Positions 53,488 through 56,746 of a DNA stretch of 56,746 nucleotides are shown here, piece by piece. Made by a program: the position numbers and the translations under genes. Below the pieces are notes generated by a model. It ran no database searches. It was not told where the DNA came from and saw only the letters and a program-made list of their open reading frames with translations. Numbering within the stretch: position 1 is the first letter of the stretch; the number at the start of each line of letters is the position of its first letter. This DNA is from Bacillota bacterium (GTDB lineage: Bacteria > Bacillota > UBA4882 > UBA8346), in contig JAAYEK010000174.1 of assembly GCA_012728785.1 (NCBI GenBank), forward strand, positions 1-56,746, in the 5' to 3' direction.

Positions 53488-54744
53488 TTATCCTGCCTTC
53501 TTTAATTTCGACCCAATGACCAAATTACGTAAAACCCTAACAGCTTCTTCTTCCTGAAGTTTTTGCATTTTTAAGAACGACTCCGGTTTTCCTTCCTTTA
53601 ATAACAAATCCATGGCGCCCGGAATTTCAACTACATAGTCAGGTTGAACACCCCGTTTATGAATATTCACCTTACCCGATGTTAAATAGCTGGCAATGGT
53701 AATAGTAGCTCCTGTTCCACCAGGCAATTTTTTTACCTCTTGAATCAAATCCTTACCGAAAGTATGGTTTCCGATTAACTGGGCCCGTTTTTGATCCTTC
53801 AAAGCTCCGGCAAGAATCTCCGAAGCACTTGCGCTCCAATTGTCGACCAAAACCACCATTGGTAGTTGTTTGTGTTGATTTCCATATGAAAAGATACTCT
53901 TGACCGGATATCCACGGCGTTTGATGTGCAAAACCGGGGTCTCCTTAGGAATGAACTGGCTGGCCAGTCTAATAGCGGCATCAAGCGAGCCTCCCGGATT
54001 TGCTCTCAAATCGAGCATTGTCCCTTTAATTTGGTTCGAGTTGTCGATCTGTTTCAAATTCTTATCTAAGTCATCGGCAGTAGTCTCGGCAAATTGAGAA
54101 ACCCGAATATAAGCGTATTCCCCAATGGTCGGATCCTTTTTAACCGTCATTTCGACGGTGGGAATAAAAACATTAGCGCGGGTGACTTGAAAATCAATTT
54201 CCCGGCGTTTTGCCCCTTCGCCCCGAACCACTCGTAATGAAACTTTTGTTCCAGCAGCGCCACGAATCCGGGCGACCGCAACCTCCGGGCTAAAATCCTT
54301 CACCGAAATCGCGTCAACTTTAACGATGCGGTCCCCTTGTTGCAACCCTACCTGTTCTCCAGGGGAATTTTTAACTACTGAAGAGATTAATAATTCCTCT
54401 TCTTTAGGGATCAGGTAGACTCCAATGCCTCCGAAACTACCCTGTGTTTCCTTGGTCAACTCCCCATACTCATTTTTATTAAGAAACCGGGTATAAGGAT
54501 CATTAAGACTTTTCATCATTCCCGCAATGTTTCCGGTTCGCCAATATTCCCTCATTAACTTCGTCAAGTCCACCGGCTGATAAAAGTTAAGCTTTAAAAC
54601 ACCCATCAAATAAAATGCCGGCGCTAGATCACGGTATTTCCCCTTACGGGCAAAATCCTGCCACCACCAGCCCAAAACACCGGCCAGAATAAAACAAATA
54701 ACAAGCGCCAATTGATATTTTTGGGGCTTTTTTTTAAAATACAA
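53488..54744 (-). CDS. C-terminal processing protease (S41, CtpA/CtpB type)
   Basis: 418 residues: N-terminal transmembrane helix (about 13-27), a PDZ domain (about 100-185; VVKNSPGEQVGLQQGDRIV) and the S41 catalytic core with the Ser in SASASEILAGAL and the Lys in HTFGKDLI. CtpB-type proteases activate sporulation sigma factors, while CtpA-type proteases control envelope hydrolases; the neighbours (EnvC-like, FtsX) point to the second role, but it could be both. Confidence 0.92.
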   Translation of the reverse strand: MYFKKKPQKYQLALVICFILAGVLGWWWQDFARKGKYRDLAPAFYLMGVLKLNFYQPVDLTKLMREYWRTGNIAGMMKSLNDPYTRFLNKNEYGELTKETQGSFGGIGVYLIPKEEELLISSVVKNSPGEQVGLQQGDRIVKVDAISVKDFSPEVAVARIRGAAGTKVSLRVVRGEGAKRREIDFQVTRANVFIPTVEMTVKKDPTIGEYAYIRVSQFAETTADDLDKNLKQIDNSNQIKGTMLDLRANPGGSLDAAIRLASQFIPKETPVLHIKRRGYPVKSIFSYGNQHKQLPMVVLVDNWSASASEILAGALKDQKRAQLIGNHTFGKDLIQEVKKLPGGTGATITIASYLTSGKVNIHKRGVQPDYVVEIPGAMDLLLKEGKPESFLKMQKLQEEEAVRVLRNLVIGSKLKKAG

Positions 54745-54757
54745 TAAAACCGCTCCT

Positions 54758-55900
54758 TTAAATATAATTCAATGGATTAACCGGTACGCCGTCCTTCCGG
54801 ACTTCAAAATGCAAATGTGGCCCAGTACTTAAACCGGTACTGCCAACTTTGGCTATAGTTTGGCCTTTAGATACCGTTTCACCCTTTTTAGCCAGTAGTT
54901 GACTACAATGAGCGTATATCGTTGAAATTCCAGCTCCATGATCGAGAGTGATCATTAGACCATACCCGCCGTTACGGCCGGAAAAAATAACCACCCCATA
55001 GTCGGATGCGGCTATCGACGTACCTGAACCGGCTGCGATATCAATTCCGGAATGAAATTTTCGTTTCTTTAAGACCGGATGCATTCGGTTACCGAAATAT
55101 GAGGTGATGTCTCCCGAAACAGGCCAGACATACTTTCCGGAACCTAGAGCGGTTTTGCTTTTATTCTGAAGATCTCGGATTTGAGACTCCATCGATTTTG
55201 AAAGGGATTCTAGTTCATCAAGGGCTTTTTCCAAAAGTTGCCGGTCTTTTTGAATTTTAGACAACTCAGCTTGGCTATTTTGGATTGTAGATATGTATCT
55301 GGTTTGTTCATATTTGTTTTGATTATGCAGTCTAGCATAAAGACGTTTTTGCTTTTCCAAGTCCTCCTGCTGTTTGGAGATCTCCTCTTTTTTTTGGGTT
55401 ATTAGATTCTGTTGTTCCCGAAGGGTATTAATACAATGTACGTCTGTCATCACAAAGCGTTTAACCATGTCAAACCTGGTTATGAACTCTCCGAAATCCT
55501 CCGCTTCGAATAACACCTCTAAATAACTTTGATATCCATATTTATATATAGCTAAAATTCGTTCGCTCAGAACTGTTTGTTGTTTGGTAATTTCCGATTC
55601 TAATCTTTTAAGTTCTCCCTCAGTATTATTAATCTTATATTTAATAAATTCAATATTTTTTTCGGTATTGCCGATTCTGGAATTCAACCGCTGCAAGTTG
55701 CTGCTGATTTTATCCAATTCCTTCTGGCTTCGGTTTAATCTCCCCAAAACCGAATGTTCTTTAATTTTTGTTTGAGTTAATTGTTTCTTAGTTTGATCAA
55801 TTTTGTCCTCGATCTCTTCTTCGGTTATACCCCATCCGATAGAATTCACTGTAAAACAAGAAATTAACAGCAGCATAATCCCCAACTTGACTCGTGCCAT
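54758..55900 (-). CDS. EnvC-like coiled-coil M23 (LytM) protein
   Basis: 380 residues: signal peptide (about 1-20), a long coiled coil (about 25-250, rich in Gln, Lys, Glu and Leu) and a C-terminal LytM domain (about 265-375). Unlike E. coli EnvC, all zinc residues look present: KFHSGIDIAAG (H and D) and GPHLHFEVR (HLH). This suggests an active peptidase or a strong activator. ATG 55900 follows GGAGG; the longer frame to 55936 is unlikely. It is 32 bp behind ftsX, so FtsEX control of its activity is expected. Confidence 0.92.
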   Translation of the reverse strand: MARVKLGIMLLLISCFTVNSIGWGITEEEIEDKIDQTKKQLTQTKIKEHSVLGRLNRSQKELDKISSNLQRLNSRIGNTEKNIEFIKYKINNTEGELKRLESEITKQQTVLSERILAIYKYGYQSYLEVLFEAEDFGEFITRFDMVKRFVMTDVHCINTLREQQNLITQKKEEISKQQEDLEKQKRLYARLHNQNKYEQTRYISTIQNSQAELSKIQKDRQLLEKALDELESLSKSMESQIRDLQNKSKTALGSGKYVWPVSGDITSYFGNRMHPVLKKRKFHSGIDIAAGSGTSIAASDYGVVIFSGRNGGYGLMITLDHGAGISTIYAHCSQLLAKKGETVSKGQTIAKVGSTGLSTGPHLHFEVRKDGVPVNPLNYI

Positions 55901-55932
55901 CTCAAACCTCCATGTGCAACTATCTTTTTTAA

Positions 55933-56746
55933 TCAAACTTTTAAGAATTTCTTTAACGACATCATACTTCCAATTATTCCGAAGAAAAACCCTAAACTGC
56001 CCACTAACACAAAAAGCTGTCGGTTAATAAGCTGTTCCGTCATTAAAGGTATGAACGGCGCCAACTGTTTTATGTACTGGATCAATAGACTATATCCTTT
56101 TGAAAGGACTAACAAGGAAATAGTCGCCCCGATTAATCCTAGGATAATCCCTTCAATCACAAATGGCCAGCGGATAAACCAATCAGTTGCGCCTACTAAT
56201 TTCATAATTTCAATTTCCTTACGTCTAGCAAAAACGGTAATCCTGATGGTATTAATAATAATATATAACACTACCACGCCGATAATTATTACCAAAGTCA
56301 TTCCCAAAACCCAAATAATTTGAATGATTATTAACATAGCTTCTACAAAAGTTTCTCCATATTCGACCTCGGCCACTCCGTCGAGGAGCCCCACTTTTTG
56401 GGCTAATGTTTTGACCTTAGCGTCATCCCGAAGCCTAATACTGATCATATTCGGTAACGGATTTTCGGTTGTTATAAACAAATCATTGACCTTTAAATTT
56501 TTTTCCAGCCATTTGGCCCCTTCTTCTTTGGGAATATATTTGATATCTTTGACCCCTTGGTATTCAATGATCTTCGATTGTAAAACATAAGGGTCCGCGT
56601 CTTCTTTTAAGTAGACCCGTAGTTCCAGAACACCCTTAGCCATATCCATTAAATAATTACTGTTGGCGATGACAATATAAAAACTACCTAATACAATTAA
56701 GGATAGAGTAATGGTTAAAACTGTCGCTATAGTCATCAAGCCGTTA
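55933..56746 (-). CDS. ftsX: Cell-division protein FtsX, cut by the window end
   Basis: At least 268 residues with the N-terminus outside the window (the frame is open to the edge). Four transmembrane segments; a large extracytoplasmic loop after the first (about 35-125) with the FtsX pattern VYLKEDADPYVLQSKI and the EGAKWL motif; C-terminal FtsX domain with RRKEIEIMKLVGATDWFIR. FtsX with ATPase FtsE (expected just beyond the window) controls cell-wall hydrolases, here the EnvC-like protein. Confidence 0.93.
   Translation of the reverse strand, partial: NGLMTIATVLTITLSLIVLGSFYIVIANSNYLMDMAKGVLELRVYLKEDADPYVLQSKIIEYQGVKDIKYIPKEEGAKWLEKNLKVNDLFITTENPLPNMISIRLRDDAKVKTLAQKVGLLDGVAEVEYGETFVEAMLIIIQIIWVLGMTLVIIIGVVVLYIIINTIRITVFARRKEIEIMKLVGATDWFIRWPFVIEGIILGLIGATISLLVLSKGYSLLIQYIKQLAPFIPLMTEQLINRQLFVLVGSLGFFFGIIGSMMSLKKFLKV

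Noticed and set aside
1-56746. CRISPR array
   Set aside because: No set of identical 25-40 base direct repeats with unique spacers; the heptamer repeats are too short, degenerate and unspaced.

Overview
The window (56.7 kb) looks like chromosome of an endospore-forming Bacillota (Firmicutes) with moderate-to-low GC. The evidence is a spore photoproduct lyase, a Veg protein next to KsgA, an EndoAI/EndoA (ndoAI-ndoA) toxin pair, a T-box threonyl-tRNA synthetase leader, a SpoIIM-family protein and a uvrB-uvrA / ctpA / ftsX block. Several genes hint at a two-membrane cell: a large secreted protein with a beta-barrel-like middle, a periplasmic-chaperone-like protein, a TolB-like propeller and a YibQ-EnvC-FtsX neighbourhood. 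A diderm Firmicute (for example a Limnochordia/Hydrogenispora-like lineage) would fit, but this is inference. Nearly all genes lie on the minus strand; there are no tRNA or rRNA genes, CRISPR arrays or intact insertion sequences that I can see.

Layout. 1-543: a partial unknown ORF and poorly explained sequence. 544-2486: DUF896, a processive diacylglycerol glucosyltransferase-like enzyme that seems to start at CTG, and a YfcE-like phosphodiesterase. 2643-3809: a secreted DUF4015 glycoside-hydrolase-like protein with a paralogue at 25441-26757. 3910-10098: the most unusual part, a surface-fibre locus: GntR regulator, three small secreted beta-sandwich proteins, a PapD-like chaperone and a 974-residue usher-like protein. 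One subunit gene is preceded by a class-I cyclic-di-GMP riboswitch and another (with the chaperone gene) by a class-II cyclic-di-GMP riboswitch, each with its own clear promoter. 10371-13614: TolB-like protein, murB, splB. 13666-17068: veg, ykuK-like, ksgA, a REC-GGDEF protein with a degenerate receiver, and a PadR regulator with a palindromic operator. 17215-25247: solute-binding-like protein, L,D-transpeptidase, phoU, rimI-tsaB-tsaE, glutamine amidotransferase-like peptidase, ndoA/ndoAI, thiN, rpsI-rplM. 26930-32303: CBS-ACT protein and the livKHMGF branched-chain amino-acid ABC transporter. 32415-39153: MoxR-DUF58-DUF4350-DUF4129-SpoIIM-RDD membrane operon. 39649-40092: a gap with gene remnants and a promoter/terminator pair that could make a small RNA. 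40093-42802: T-box, NUDIX, thrS. 42859-51172: SWIM protein, DnaA-box cluster, tsaD, glutaredoxin-like, uvrA, uvrB (with a LexA-like box). 51422-56746: an orphan membrane-anchored protein, YibQ-like deacetylase, ctpA-type protease, EnvC-like M23 protein and the FtsX gene cut by the window end.

How it fits together. Two different classes of c-di-GMP aptamer in one locus suggest that the second messenger switches on an exported fibre or adhesin system assembled by a chaperone/usher-like pair. The GGDEF protein about 5 kb away may belong to the same signalling network, although its receiver domain cannot be phosphorylated in the usual way. The rest is mostly conserved housekeeping: cell-wall synthesis and remodelling, ribosome and tRNA modification, and DNA repair. 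Extra points of interest are 7-bp-periodic foldback repeats in several intergenic gaps, a Ser in place of the catalytic Cys in SplB, and a DnaA-box cluster far from any recognisable oriC gene.
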